Shown: positions 16,361 through 25,188, numbered from the stretch's first letter. The stretch is DNA of 46,364 nt from JAUIEH01 sp964483375 (GCA_964483375.1 CAZABJ010000015.1:1-46364), one strand, 5' to 3'. The notes: a model not told the origin generated them from the sequence alone. Numbers and translations are program-made.

Positions 16361-17023
16361 ATGACGAACCAAGAGCCCATTACGCCGGCCGACCTCACCG
16401 CGCTGATGTGCGCCCGGTTGTGCCATGACCTCATCAGCCCCATTGGCGCAATCGGAAACGGGATCGGCATGCTCGACGACCCCGAAGCCTCTGATATGCA
16501 CGGCGAAGCGCTCGATTTGGTGCGCACCTCCGCCGAGCAAGCCTGGGCGAAGCTAGAGATGCTGCGCATCGCGTTCGGCTTGGGCGGCTCCGCGCCAGGC
16601 CGAATCGACGTCGGCGAGCTGCGCGGCGTGGTCACGCGGCGTTATGGGGGCGGCCGGCACCGGTTCGTTTGGAACGCGCGCGGCGAATCTTTCGACAAAT
16701 TGACGGCGCGGGTGCTGTTGAACCTCATTCTCCTCGCCGTGGACGCGCTGCCGCGCGGCGGCGACATCACCATTGATGTGGACGGCGCTCGCATTGGCGT
16801 GAACGCCTCAGGCGCGCGCGCGCGTCTCGCCCCGCATGTCAGCGCGAACATCGCCGGTCATATCGGCGAGCATGGTCTCGAACCGCCTACGGTTCAGGCT
16901 TACTACACCGGGCTGCTTGCGCGGCAGGCCGGCGGGGAAGCGACCGCGACGGCCGAGGGCGAAACCGTGATTCTGTCCGCGACAGTCCCCGCCGAACAAA
17001 TGGCGACCCACGCTGCTCAATAG
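16361..17023 (+). CDS. chpT: histidine phosphotransferase ChpT
   Basis: A 220-residue cytoplasmic protein. The dimerisation/phosphotransfer helix carries ARLCHDLISPIGAIGNG, with the phospho-accepting His at position 22. It is followed by a degenerate Bergerat-like domain without usable ATP-binding boxes, as in Caulobacter ChpT. ChpT takes phosphate from the hybrid kinase CckA and passes it to CtrA and CpdR, controlling replication, division and motility genes. CckA is not in this window. The gene stands immediately upstream of the chemotaxis operon, with ctrA at the far end of that operon, so sender and receiver flank cheA-cheR. The start at 16361 places the His helix at the usual distance from the N terminus. 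Confidence 0.93.
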   Translation: MTNQEPITPADLTALMCARLCHDLISPIGAIGNGIGMLDDPEASDMHGEALDLVRTSAEQAWAKLEMLRIAFGLGGSAPGRIDVGELRGVVTRRYGGGRHRFVWNARGESFDKLTARVLLNLILLAVDALPRGGDITIDVDGARIGVNASGARARLAPHVSANIAGHIGEHGLEPPTVQAYYTGLLARQAGGEATATAEGETVILSATVPAEQMATHAAQ

Positions 17024-17169
17024 GACATATGTCGGGTCCAAGCGAGAAAGCTTAATGAATACTTGCGCGTCGGCTGTCTTTGCTGCGTAGCCTTAGTCCG
17101 TTCTTAACAGCTTTCTATTGAAACTCCCCACTGCGTTGCCGACCGGGATCACGGCGCGTGGAGGGCCCT

Positions 17170-19944
17170 ATGGACGATCTTCTCAGCGAGTTTCTGACCG
17201 AGACGGCTGAAAGCCTCGAAGTCATCGACACCGAACTCGTGAAATTCGAGTCCTCGCCGAACGACCGAGCCACGCTCGATAACATCTTTCGTTTGGTGCA
17301 CACCATCAAAGGCACCTGCGGGTTTCTAGCGCTTCCCCGCCTTGAGGCGGTGGCTCATGCCGGCGAGACCCTGTTGGGGCGGTTTAGAGACGGCAAGCTC
17401 ACCGTCACCGCGGGCGCTGTGACGCTGGTGCTTGAGTCCATCGATCGCATCAAAGACCTTCTCACCCATCTCGAAGCCGAAGCCGTCGAGCCTGAGGGCG
17501 ACGACACCGATTTGATCGGGCGGCTTGAAGCTGCTGCGGAAGGCGCCCTTGAAGCGGAGGAGCCCGCACAAACGCTCCCCGCCGAAGAGACGCCTGAACC
17601 CGCGCCCCAGGCCGCCGCCGGCGAGCCGGAGGAAGAGGCGCCTCCAGCCCCGGAAGGGGAGGAACGGTGGGACGCGGATTTGGGACGGTCGCTTCGTCCT
17701 GGCGAGGTGTCGCTCGCGGAGTTGGAGGCGGCGTTTCAAAACGCGGATGGTCCCGACCTCGATCAGAGTGCCGTCGAAGCCGAACGGGCCGCCGCCACCG
17801 CCGAGCCGGCCGACACCCCCGAAGTCGCGCCGACCCCGCCCGCCGCGGCGGGCGTTCCCCCGCGCGTCTCCGACGCCGAAGAGACCGCCGACAAGCCTCG
17901 CGAACCTGGCGTCGCCGGCCAATCCATCCGCGTCAACGTGGATGTTCTGGAAAACCTCATGACGATGGTTTCCGAACTCGTCCTAACGCGGAACCAGCTT
18001 CTGCAAATGGTCCGAAACACGGACGACTCTGAGTTCAAAGCGCCGCTGCAACGCCTGTCCAACATCACCGCTGAACTTCAAGAAGGGGTGATGCAAACGC
18101 GGATGCAACCGATCGGCAACGCTTGGAAGAAACTCCCGCGGATCGTGCGCGATTGCACCCATGAACTGGGCAAGAAAATCAACTTGGTCATGGAAGGCCA
18201 GGACACCGAGCTCGATCGACAGGTCTTGGACCTCATCAAGGATCCGCTGACCCATATGGTCCGCAATTCCTGCGATCACGGCATCGAAAAGCCGGAAGAC
18301 CGCGCGATGGTGGGCAAACCTGAGACCGGCCGGCTCACCCTGCGCGCCTTCCATGAGGGCGGCCACATCATCATCGAAATCGCCGATGACGGCGCGGGCC
18401 TCAACAGCGACAAAATCCGCCGCAAGGCGATTGAGCGTGGGCTGGTGACCGAGGATGAGGCGGCGCTGCTCACCGAGGCGCAAGTTCATCGCTTCATTTT
18501 TCACGCCGGCTTCTCGACCGCCGCGCAAGTCACGAGCGTCTCGGGCCGAGGGGTTGGGATGGACGTGGTTCGCACGAACATCGAACAGATCGGCGGCGCG
18601 ATCGACCTGACCTCGGTGGAGGGGCTGGGCACCACCTTCACGATCAAAATTCCGCTGACCTTGGCTATCGTCTCGGCGCTGATCGTGGGATCGGGCGGCT
18701 CGAAATTCGCCATTCCGCAGCTTTCCGTGGTCGAGCTGGTGCGCGTAGGCGGCGCGGCGGAAAACCGCGTGGAGTTCATCAACGACACCCGCGTCTTGCG
18801 GTTGCGCGAACGGCTTTTGCCGCTGGTCAGCCTGTCTGAAGCCTTAGGCCTCGAGCAGCGCCCGAACGCGCGCGGCACGGCTTTCGTCGTGGTCATGCAG
18901 GTCGGCGGACAGCGTTTTGGCGTGGTCGTCGACGAAGTCTTCGACACCGAAGAGATCGTCGTGAAGCCCCTGGCCTCGAAGCTCCGCCACATCCCGGTGT
19001 TCTCCGGCAACACCATTTTGGGCGACGGCTCGGTCATCATGATCATGGACCCCAACGGGGTGTCGCAAACGCTGGGTCGGACCCAAGACGAGGTGGAGCG
19101 CGCCGAAGAAGCCGCCGAAGCCGTCAAAGCGGCGGAAGACGACAAAGACTCCTTCCTGATTTTCCGGGCCGGCGCGCCGGAGCCGAAAGCCGTCTCGCTC
19201 TCGCTGGTCACCCGGCTTGAAGAGGTCGACGTCGACCAAATCGAACGCGCCGACGGCGCCCTTTTGGTCCAATATCGCGGCGCTTTGATGCCCGTCGCCC
19301 ATGCCGACGGCTTCGGGGAGCAGCGCGCGGACGGCAAGCAGCCGATGCTGGTGTTCACTCATGGCGGCCTAAATGCGGGCCTGCTGGTCGACGAGATCGT
19401 CGATATCGTTCATGAGCGCCTGAACATCGAAATCGGCTCCGCCGCGCCGGGCGTCGCCGGGACCGCGGTGTTGAAGGGCAAGGCGACCGAGGTCGTCGAT
19501 GTGGCCCATCACCTGACCCAACTCATCCCCACCTGGTTCGACGCGCCGTCCACGAGGCTAAACGCCTTGGAACGGCGCGTGCTCTTGGTCGACGACAACG
19601 CCTTTTTCCGCAACATGATGACGCCGCTGCTGGCTGCGGCGGGCTATCGGGTCACGGCGGTCGCAGAGGCGGACGACGTGTGGCGGCTACGCGACGCGGG
19701 CGCTGAGTTCGACGCCATCGTCTCCGCGGTAGGCGAGGATGCGGGGGAACTCGCGGAATTCAGCGCGCAGTTGGCCAATGACGCCCGTTGGAGCGGAATG
19801 CCCCTTGTCGGCCTCTCGCCGAGCGGGCGGGCCCCAAGCCAAGTCGATGACAGGCTGGTGGCGCAATTCGTTCCCAAGGGCGAACGCGCCCTGTTGGTCG
19901 ACGCCCTCAACACCATTCTCAATCCGAAAGAGGCCGCGGCATGA
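17170..19944 (+). CDS. cheA: hybrid chemotaxis histidine kinase CheA with degenerate receiver
   Basis: A 924-residue kinase. Order: HPt domain (about 1-105, phospho-His H44 in LVHTIKGTCGFL), an acidic Ala/Pro/Glu-rich linker (about 115-255), dimerisation helices, HATPase (MVRNSCDHGIE, IADDGAGLN, GRGVGMDVV), a CheW-like P5 domain, a second CheW-like domain (from about residue 660, QPMLVFTHGGLNAGLLVDEI), and a C-terminal receiver (about 803-924). The receiver keeps the acidic pair D808-D809, the switch Ser S883 and a Lys at K903, but the phospho-acceptor site is Ala853 (DAIVSAVGED). The spacing from D809 is the canonical 44. The receiver therefore cannot be phosphorylated in the normal way. The ATG at 17170 has GGAGGG just upstream and is preferred to the GTG at 17158. 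Its stop overlaps cheW (ATGA). Confidence 0.95.
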   Translation: MDDLLSEFLTETAESLEVIDTELVKFESSPNDRATLDNIFRLVHTIKGTCGFLALPRLEAVAHAGETLLGRFRDGKLTVTAGAVTLVLESIDRIKDLLTHLEAEAVEPEGDDTDLIGRLEAAAEGALEAEEPAQTLPAEETPEPAPQAAAGEPEEEAPPAPEGEERWDADLGRSLRPGEVSLAELEAAFQNADGPDLDQSAVEAERAAATAEPADTPEVAPTPPAAAGVPPRVSDAEETADKPREPGVAGQSIRVNVDVLENLMTMVSELVLTRNQLLQMVRNTDDSEFKAPLQRLSNITAELQEGVMQTRMQPIGNAWKKLPRIVRDCTHELGKKINLVMEGQDTELDRQVLDLIKDPLTHMVRNSCDHGIEKPEDRAMVGKPETGRLTLRAFHEGGHIIIEIADDGAGLNSDKIRRKAIERGLVTEDEAALLTEAQVHRFIFHAGFSTAAQVTSVSGRGVGMDVVRTNIEQIGGAIDLTSVEGLGTTFTIKIPLTLAIVSALIVGSGGSKFAIPQLSVVELVRVGGAAENRVEFINDTRVLRLRERLLPLVSLSEALGLEQRPNARGTAFVVVMQVGGQRFGVVVDEVFDTEEIVVKPLASKLRHIPVFSGNTILGDGSVIMIMDPNGVSQTLGRTQDEVERAEEAAEAVKAAEDDKDSFLIFRAGAPEPKAVSLSLVTRLEEVDVDQIERADGALLVQYRGALMPVAHADGFGEQRADGKQPMLVFTHGGLNAGLLVDEIVDIVHERLNIEIGSAAPGVAGTAVLKGKATEVVDVAHHLTQLIPTWFDAPSTRLNALERRVLLVDDNAFFRNMMTPLLAAAGYRVTAVAEADDVWRLRDAGAEFDAIVSAVGEDAGELAEFSAQLANDARWSGMPLVGLSPSGRAPSQVDDRLVAQFVPKGERALLVDALNTILNPKEAAA

Positions 19945-20426
19945 CGACCGCCACTGACACCGCCCGCCGCGCTAAACCCGCCGCTGCAGCGCGGGAATTC
20001 GTGATCCTGAATATTGCTGAGCAGCAGTTTGGCGTGGCGGTGAGCGACGTCCATGACGTTTTCGCCCCGACCGGACTTGCCCGCGTGCCTTTGAGCCCTC
20101 CTGAGATCGCGGGCGTGCTGAACCTGCGGGGTCGGATCGTCACCGCCGTGGACGCGCGCGCGCGTCTGGGTCTGCCGCCGCTCGGCGAGAGCATCGAAAA
20201 TGCGATGGCTGTCGGGATTGAGAAGGACGGCGAATCTTATGGGTTGGTCATCGATAGCGTCGGCGAAGTCTTGAGCCTACGCGAGGAAGAGTATGAGCCG
20301 AACCCCTGCAATCTGGACCAGCGTTGGCAGGCCGTTGCGCGTGGCGTGTACAGGCAAGAGGGGCGTCTCGTGATCGTTCTCGACATCGATCACATGTTGA
20401 ATTTCGACGCGGCGGCGGCTGCGTAA
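19941..20426 (+). CDS. cheW: chemotaxis coupling protein CheW
   Basis: A 161-residue single-domain CheW. It begins with a short Ala-rich leader (about 1-22), then the beta-barrel with FVILNIAEQQFGVAVSDVHD, the AGVLNLRGRIVTAVDARARL hallmark and the closing GRLVIVLDIDHML. It links chemoreceptors to CheA. It overlaps the cheA stop by four bases (ATGA), so it is translationally coupled. No chemoreceptor gene lies in the window; receptors must be encoded elsewhere. Confidence 0.96.
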   Translation: MTTATDTARRAKPAAAAREFVILNIAEQQFGVAVSDVHDVFAPTGLARVPLSPPEIAGVLNLRGRIVTAVDARARLGLPPLGESIENAMAVGIEKDGESYGLVIDSVGEVLSLREEEYEPNPCNLDQRWQAVARGVYRQEGRLVIVLDIDHMLNFDAAAAA

Positions 20427-20464
20427 GAACGAGCGAAGCGGCGCTCAAGGGAGACCGGAAAGAG

Positions 20465-20830
20465 ATGAAAAGTTGCTTGGTGGTCGATGACAGTCGCGTG
20501 ATCCGCAAGGTCGCGCGCCGCATCCTTGAAGACCTGGAATTCAATTGCAGTGAAGCAGCGGATGGCAAAGAAGCTCTCGATGCCTGTCGCGCGGCGATGC
20601 CCGATGCGGTGCTGTTGGACTGGAACATGCCGGTGATGAACGGCATCGATTTCCTGCGTCAGCTGCGTCAGGAACAAGGCGGCGACGCCCCGGTGGTGGT
20701 GTTCTGCACGACCGAAAACGACACCGGGCACATCACCGAGGCGCTCAGCGCAGGCGCGAACGAATACGTCATGAAGCCGTTTGACAGCGACATCATCGAA
20801 GCGAAGTTCGCCGAAGTCGGCTTGGTCTAA
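20465..20830 (+). CDS. cheY: response regulator CheY
   Basis: A 121-residue stand-alone receiver. The acidic pair is in SCLVVDDSRVIRKVARRIL, the phospho-Asp is in AVLLDWNMPVMNG, the switch Thr is in VVFCTTEND and the Lys is in EYVMKPFDS; all are intact. It should accept phosphate from CheA and act on the flagellar motor. The ATG at 20465 is the natural start of the first beta strand, with GGAAAGAG just before it. It lies 38 bases after cheW. No CheZ-type phosphatase is present, as usual in alphaproteobacteria, where several CheYs compete for phosphate. Confidence 0.95.
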   Translation: MKSCLVVDDSRVIRKVARRILEDLEFNCSEAADGKEALDACRAAMPDAVLLDWNMPVMNGIDFLRQLRQEQGGDAPVVVFCTTENDTGHITEALSAGANEYVMKPFDSDIIEAKFAEVGLV

Positions 20831-20852
20831 GCCCGGCCAGAAAGGGTCCCTT

Positions 20853-21956
20853 ATGGCCGTCGCTCCTCTGCCGCGCCCGAATAGCGCAGCGTCTCACCCC
20901 ATTTCCGTGCTGGTGGTGGACGATTCCGCCGTCGTCCGCGGCATCACCGCCCGGTGGCTGCGCGCCGAACCTTGGATCGGCGCGGTCACGCTTGCGTTTG
21001 ACGGCGCGGACGGGGTGGCGAAAGCCGGCCAAAACAGTCCTGACGTGGTCGTGCTGGACGTAGAGATGCCGCGTCTCGACGGCCTGGCGGCGCTGCCGAA
21101 GATCCGCGCCGCGGCGCCGAACGCCCATGTGGTGATGGCCTCCACGCTGACCCGGCGCAACGCCGACATCACGCTAAAGGCGTTGTCAGCGGGTGCGAGC
21201 GATTATGTGGCGAAGCCCGAAGCCGTTCAGGGCGGCGCCGACGCCTACCGCACCGAGCTGCTTGCGAAGGTCCGCGCGCTCGCGGAGGCCGGCGCCCGCG
21301 CTGCGAAACCCTCCCCAAGCCCTGTCCGGACTGCACCGGCCCGTCCCGTCGCGCGCCCCCGCAGCATTCGTCCCAAGGTCTTGGCCATCGGATCCTCAAC
21401 CGGCGGCCCCCAAGCCCTGCGCGTCGTCATCGGCGCGCTGGCCGGGCGGATCGATGCGCCGATCCTCATCACGCAGCACATGCCGGCGACGTTCACCACC
21501 ATCCTCGCCGAGCATCTTGACAAAGCCTGGCCCGCCGGTCGGTCCGCGGAGGCTGTTGACGGCGAAGCGCTCAGCCCCGGCCGCATCTATGTCGCGCCTG
21601 GCGACCACCATATGACCATCGTCCGCCGCCCAGGCGGCGCGACCGCGCTTCGCCTGGATCAAGGGCCGCCGGTGAACTACTGCCGGCCCGCGGTCGATCC
21701 GCTTTTCCGGTCCGTGGCCGAGGCGTTTCCTGGCGAAGCGGTCGCGGTGGTGTTGACCGGCATGGGACAAGACGGTGCGGCTGGCGCGCAAGTCGTTCAA
21801 AAAACCGGCGGCGTCGTGATCGCTCAAGACGAGGCCACAAGCGTCGTCTGGGGCATGCCCGGCGCCACGGCCCGCGTTGGCGCGGCGGCTGCGGTCAAGC
21901 CGCTCGATGACATCGCAAAATCTATCGAGAACGTATTCGCAGGAGGAGCGCCATGA
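20853..21956 (+). CDS. cheB: receptor methylesterase / glutamine deamidase CheB
   Basis: A 367-residue protein that demethylates chemoreceptors during adaptation. The N-terminal receiver (about 17-135) contains SVLVVDDSAVVRGI and VVVLDVEMPRLDG and is complete. A Pro/Arg/Ala linker (about 150-175) leads to the esterase domain with the catalytic triad: Ser in IGSSTGGPQAL, His in ITQHMPATFT and Asp in TGMGQDGAAG. The ATG at 20853 is 22 bases after cheY and is preferred over an in-frame upstream start lying inside cheY; AAAGGG stands just upstream. It overlaps cheR by four bases. Confidence 0.96.
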   Translation: MAVAPLPRPNSAASHPISVLVVDDSAVVRGITARWLRAEPWIGAVTLAFDGADGVAKAGQNSPDVVVLDVEMPRLDGLAALPKIRAAAPNAHVVMASTLTRRNADITLKALSAGASDYVAKPEAVQGGADAYRTELLAKVRALAEAGARAAKPSPSPVRTAPARPVARPRSIRPKVLAIGSSTGGPQALRVVIGALAGRIDAPILITQHMPATFTTILAEHLDKAWPAGRSAEAVDGEALSPGRIYVAPGDHHMTIVRRPGGATALRLDQGPPVNYCRPAVDPLFRSVAEAFPGEAVAVVLTGMGQDGAAGAQVVQKTGGVVIAQDEATSVVWGMPGATARVGAAAAVKPLDDIAKSIENVFAGGAP

Positions 21957-22783
21957 ACCGCGCGATGTTCGACTATGTGGCGCAGCTGGTGCGAGCGCGT
22001 TCGGGGCTCGTGTTGTCTGTCGACAAGACCTATCTGCTCGAAAGTCGGCTCGCTCCCTTGGCGCGCCGCGAGGGCTTTTCTTCGATAGACCAGATGGTTA
22101 CGGAGCTACGCGCAAAAAAAGACGAGCGCCTGGCTTGGCTCGTCACCGAAACCATGACCACCAATGAGACGTTTTTCTTCCGCGATAAGACGCCCTTCGA
22201 ACTGTTTGAAAAAACAGTGCTTCCCGCAATGGCGGCGAGCCGGCGCGCGGGCGATCGGCTGCGCATCTGGTGCGCCGCCTGCTCCACAGGCCAGGAGCCG
22301 TATTCGCTCGCGATGCTCTTAGATCAAGCGCACGCAAAGCTCGGCGGGCTTCAGCCGGAAATCCTTGCAACGGATATCTGCTCGAAAGCCTTGGAGAAGG
22401 CCAAGAGCGGCGTTTACAGCCAGTTCGAGGTTCAACGCGGTTTGCCTGTGCGCCAGCTCGTGAACTACTTCGAAAAGTCCGACGAGATGTGGCGTATCTC
22501 TCCGAAACTTCAGCGCTATATTCAGTTCCGGCGGTTCAATCTGCTTGACGACTACGGCGCGCTCGGCCGCTTTGACGTGATCTACTGTCGCAACGTGCTG
22601 ATCTATTTTGATCCGAAGACCAAAACCTCGATCCTCGACAGGATGGCCCGTCAATCACACGACGACGCCTATCTGTTCCTTGGCGCTGCTGAGACCGTCA
22701 TGGGGCTGACGAACGCCTATAAGGGCGTCGAAGGACAGCGCGGGCTGTATCGGCGCGCCGGCGTCGCGGCGAGAGCGGCTTAG
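21953..22783 (+). CDS. cheR: chemoreceptor methyltransferase CheR
   Basis: A 276-residue SAM-dependent methyltransferase that methylates receptor glutamates, opposing CheB. An N-terminal helical domain is followed by the diagnostic TNETFFFRDKTPFELF, the SAM-binding loop WCAACSTGQEPYSLAM, the LATDI strand and DVIYCRNVLIYFDP. It overlaps cheB (ATGA) and is the last gene of the operon, followed by a strong hairpin terminator. Length and motifs are standard; no C-terminal TPR or receptor-binding pentapeptide site is evident. Confidence 0.96.
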   Translation: MNRAMFDYVAQLVRARSGLVLSVDKTYLLESRLAPLARREGFSSIDQMVTELRAKKDERLAWLVTETMTTNETFFFRDKTPFELFEKTVLPAMAASRRAGDRLRIWCAACSTGQEPYSLAMLLDQAHAKLGGLQPEILATDICSKALEKAKSGVYSQFEVQRGLPVRQLVNYFEKSDEMWRISPKLQRYIQFRRFNLLDDYGALGRFDVIYCRNVLIYFDPKTKTSILDRMARQSHDDAYLFLGAAETVMGLTNAYKGVEGQRGLYRRAGVAARAA

Positions 22784-22820
22784 GCCGCCGTCAACGTCAG
22801 ACCGGCGCGAAACCGCAAAC

Positions 22821-22859
22821 AAAAAGGGCGCTCCCGGAACGGGAAGCGCCCTTCTTTTT
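22821..22859. terminator. bidirectional intrinsic terminator between cheR and ctrA
   Basis: The stem AAGGGCGCTCCCG / CGGGAAGCGCCCTT (22824-22836 and 22840-22853, one bulged base) has a tiny loop, a T-run on the right and an A-run on the left. It thus works as a rho-independent terminator for both the chemotaxis operon and the convergent ctrA gene. Confidence 0.9.
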
Positions 22860-22887
22860 CGATGGCTCCGAGGTGAAGCCTGACAGC

Positions 22888-23580
22888 TTACGCCGCTTTT
22901 TCTTCGGCCGGATCGCGCAACACGTAGCCGCGGCCCCAAACCGTTTCAATGTGGTGATTGCCGCCGGTGGCGTTCGCCAGTTTTTTCCGCAATTTGCAGA
23001 TGAAGACGTCGATGATCTTCAGTTCCGGCTCGTCCATCCCGCCATAGAGGTGATTGAGGAACATCTCTTTGGTGAGGGTGGTGCCTTTCCGCAGCGAAAG
23101 CAGCTCCAGCATTTGGTATTCTTTGCCCGTCAAGTGAACGCGCTGCTCGCTCACTTCCACCGTCTTGGCGTCCAGATTGACGACGATTTCGCCCGTCCGG
23201 ATCAACGATTGGGAGTGTCCCTTAGACCGACGCACCACCGCATGAATGCGCGCGACCAGCTCGTCTTTGTGGAAAGGCTTGGTCATGTAGTCGTCAGCGC
23301 CGTAGCCGAGGCCGCGAACTTTCGCATCGATGTCCGTAAGCCCTGACAAGATCAGAATTGGCGTGTTGACCTTCGCCACTCGCAGCGATTTCAGAACTTC
23401 GAACCCGGGCATGTCGGGCAAATTCAGATCCAACACGATGATGTCATAGTCGTAAAGCTTGCCGAGATCGATGCCCTCTTCCCCGAAGTCAGCTGTATAG
23501 ATATTGAACCCGTCCGACTTCAACATCAATTCGATCGACTTGGCCGTTTGGGCGTCGTCCTCAATGAGCAAGACTCGCAT
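22888..23580 (-). CDS. ctrA: cell-cycle master response regulator CtrA
   Basis: A 230-residue OmpR-type regulator. The receiver begins MRVLLIEDDAQTAKSIELML with phospho-Asp D51 (IIVLDLNLPD) at the same number as in Caulobacter, and Lys in DYMTKPFHK. The winged-helix DNA-binding domain contains LTGKEYQMLELLSLRKGTTL and KIIDVFICKLRKKL, the CtrA signature. The protein ends EEKAA; a C-terminal Ala-Ala is the ClpXP recognition end known for Caulobacter CtrA. It binds TTAA-type boxes and controls replication start, division and flagellar/chemotaxis genes after phosphorylation by ChpT. It is convergent with cheR and divergent from fliI. Confidence 0.98.
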   Translation of the reverse strand: MRVLLIEDDAQTAKSIELMLKSDGFNIYTADFGEEGIDLGKLYDYDIIVLDLNLPDMPGFEVLKSLRVAKVNTPILILSGLTDIDAKVRGLGYGADDYMTKPFHKDELVARIHAVVRRSKGHSQSLIRTGEIVVNLDAKTVEVSEQRVHLTGKEYQMLELLSLRKGTTLTKEMFLNHLYGGMDEPELKIIDVFICKLRKKLANATGGNHHIETVWGRGYVLRDPAEEKAA

Positions 23581-23625
23581 GCTGATCCTCCAGCCAGGCC
23601 TCTATCCCCAGGCCTTCCCGCACCC

Positions 23626-23704
23626 TTAAGGTTAATCCGATCTCAGGCTACCCGACGGTTCGCTTAAGAAAGGTTAACGGCGCACAGGATCAATCAAGCG
23701 ATTC
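23626..23704. promoter_or_regulatory. cluster of TTAA half-sites and a GANTC site between ctrA and fliI
   Basis: Four TTAA words occur within 53 bases of this GC-rich region: 23626-23629 and 23632-23635 (TTAAGGTTAA), and 23664-23667 and 23674-23677 (TTAAGAAAGGTTAAC). CtrA boxes are TTAA-N7-TTAAC; the second pair has a 6-base spacer, so it is near-consensus, and read on the minus strand it carries the TTAACC half. A GATTC at 23700-23704 fits the CcrM methylation site GANTC. Together these suit CtrA autoregulation and CcrM/GcrA control of ctrA, and CtrA control of fliI (inference). Confidence 0.5.
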
Positions 23705-23850
23705 ATCCCGGCGGGCAAATCCGCCCCTGCGTCTCCTCGCTTCCCGATCCACGGCATTGCAAACCGTTCGTTTACGGCGGGGAAACGCCGCTTGGTTACG
23801 GTGTCTCTCGGCCGCAGAAGGCCGGCGAGAATAGGGCCTCCGGCGAAGCG

Positions 23851-25188
23851 ATGCGTGAGCTGGTCCAAAATATTGAGCGGATCCGTCCGCGTCGTTACCG
23901 CGGCCGCGTCGCCGCAGTGAACGGCTTGATGATGGAGGCGACCGGCCCCGGTCCGGCCTTGGCGCTGGGCGCGCGCGCACAATTGAGCGACGGGGTGGGG
24001 GCGATGTGCGAGGTCATCGGCTTCCGAGACGATCGCGCGCTTCTCATGCCGTTTGACAGTTTGCATGGCGTGCGTCCCGGCGCGCCTTTGGATATCGAGC
24101 CCGAACCCGCCCGCGTGCGCGTCAGCGACGATTGGCTCGGCCGCGTCATCGACGCATTCGGCGCGCCCATCGATGGCGAAGCGCCGCCGGTCGAAGGCGG
24201 GGCCCCGCGCTTGCTTCGCGCGCCGCCGCCCTCCGCTCATACCCGTGCGCGGGTGGGCGAGCGCATGAATGTGGGCGTCCGCGCGCTCAACGCCTTTGTT
24301 CCGATGTGTCGTGGCCAGCGTTTGGGCCTGTTCGCCGGCTCGGGCGTGGGCAAGTCGGTGCTTATGTCGATGCTGGCGCGCGCGGCGGAAGCGGACGTCA
24401 TTGTCATCGGTCTGATCGGCGAACGGGGCCGGGAGGTCCGTGAATTCGTCGAGGACGTGCTGGGTCCGGCCGGCTTGAAACGCGCCGTCGTCGTGGTGGC
24501 GACGTCGGATGAAAGCGCGCTGCGCCGCCGTCAAGCCGCTTACATGACGATGACGGTCGCGGAGCATTTCCGGGACCAGGGCCGCTCGGTCCTGTGTCTG
24601 ATGGACTCTGTCACCCGTCTCGCCCTTGCGCAGCGGGAAATCGGGTTGGCCGCCGGCGAGCCGCCGACCACGCGGGGCTACACGCCGTCGGTGTTCGTCG
24701 AGCTGCCGGCGCTGTTGGAGCGCGCGGGTCCGGGTTCGGAGCGCGCGGACGGCCGCCCGGCGGGCTCCATCACCGGCTTGTTCACCGTTCTTGTCGACGG
24801 CGGGGACCATGACGAACCCGTCGCCGACGCGGTTCGCGGCATTTTGGACGGTCACGTGGTGATGGAGCGGGCGATCGCGGAACGCGGGCGTTACCCGGCC
24901 ATCAACGTCTTGAAGTCGGTTTCTCGGATGATGCCGGGTTGCGCGACGGATGACGAGGCGGCGCTGATCCGCCGGGCGAGAAAGTTGCTCGCCGCCTATG
25001 AAGACATGGAGGAACTCATCCGCCTGGGCGCCTATTCAGTGGGCGCCGATCCGGATGTGGACGAAGCGATCCGGGTGCGCCCGGCGCTCGAGGCGTTTCT
25101 CGGACAGAAAAAAGACGAGACGACCTCGATTGAAGACGGCTTCGCGCAGCTCGCCGCTGCGGTCGGAGGCCCCCAAGACTCAGAATGA
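23851..25188 (+). CDS. fliI: flagellar type III export ATPase FliI
   Basis: A 445-residue F1-beta-like ATPase that energises export of flagellar rod, hook and filament proteins. The N-terminal barrel is followed by the Walker A motif AGSGVGKS (residues 162-169), the GLIGERGREVREF catalytic-Glu segment, Walker B (SVLCLMDSVTRLA), and GEPPTTRGYTPSVF plus the C-terminal GHVVMERAIAERGRYPAI. All are typical of FliI. The ATG at 23851 gives the normal N terminus; the ribosome site is weak. It is divergent from ctrA across 270 bases that carry the TTAA cluster and is followed by fliJ after 17 bases. The partner fliH is not in the window. Confidence 0.96.
   Translation: MRELVQNIERIRPRRYRGRVAAVNGLMMEATGPGPALALGARAQLSDGVGAMCEVIGFRDDRALLMPFDSLHGVRPGAPLDIEPEPARVRVSDDWLGRVIDAFGAPIDGEAPPVEGGAPRLLRAPPPSAHTRARVGERMNVGVRALNAFVPMCRGQRLGLFAGSGVGKSVLMSMLARAAEADVIVIGLIGERGREVREFVEDVLGPAGLKRAVVVVATSDESALRRRQAAYMTMTVAEHFRDQGRSVLCLMDSVTRLALAQREIGLAAGEPPTTRGYTPSVFVELPALLERAGPGSERADGRPAGSITGLFTVLVDGGDHDEPVADAVRGILDGHVVMERAIAERGRYPAINVLKSVSRMMPGCATDDEAALIRRARKLLAAYEDMEELIRLGAYSVGADPDVDEAIRVRPALEAFLGQKKDETTSIEDGFAQLAAAVGGPQDSE

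Noticed and set aside
17052..17108. CtrA box upstream of cheA
   Set aside because: TTAA words at 17052 and 17104 exist, but neither has a second half-site at the right spacing; too weak to call.
23674..24855. Minus-strand open frame of about 390 codons over fliI
   Set aside because: Shadow of fliI; Arg/His-rich translation without domain pattern. It would also occupy the ctrA-fliI control region.
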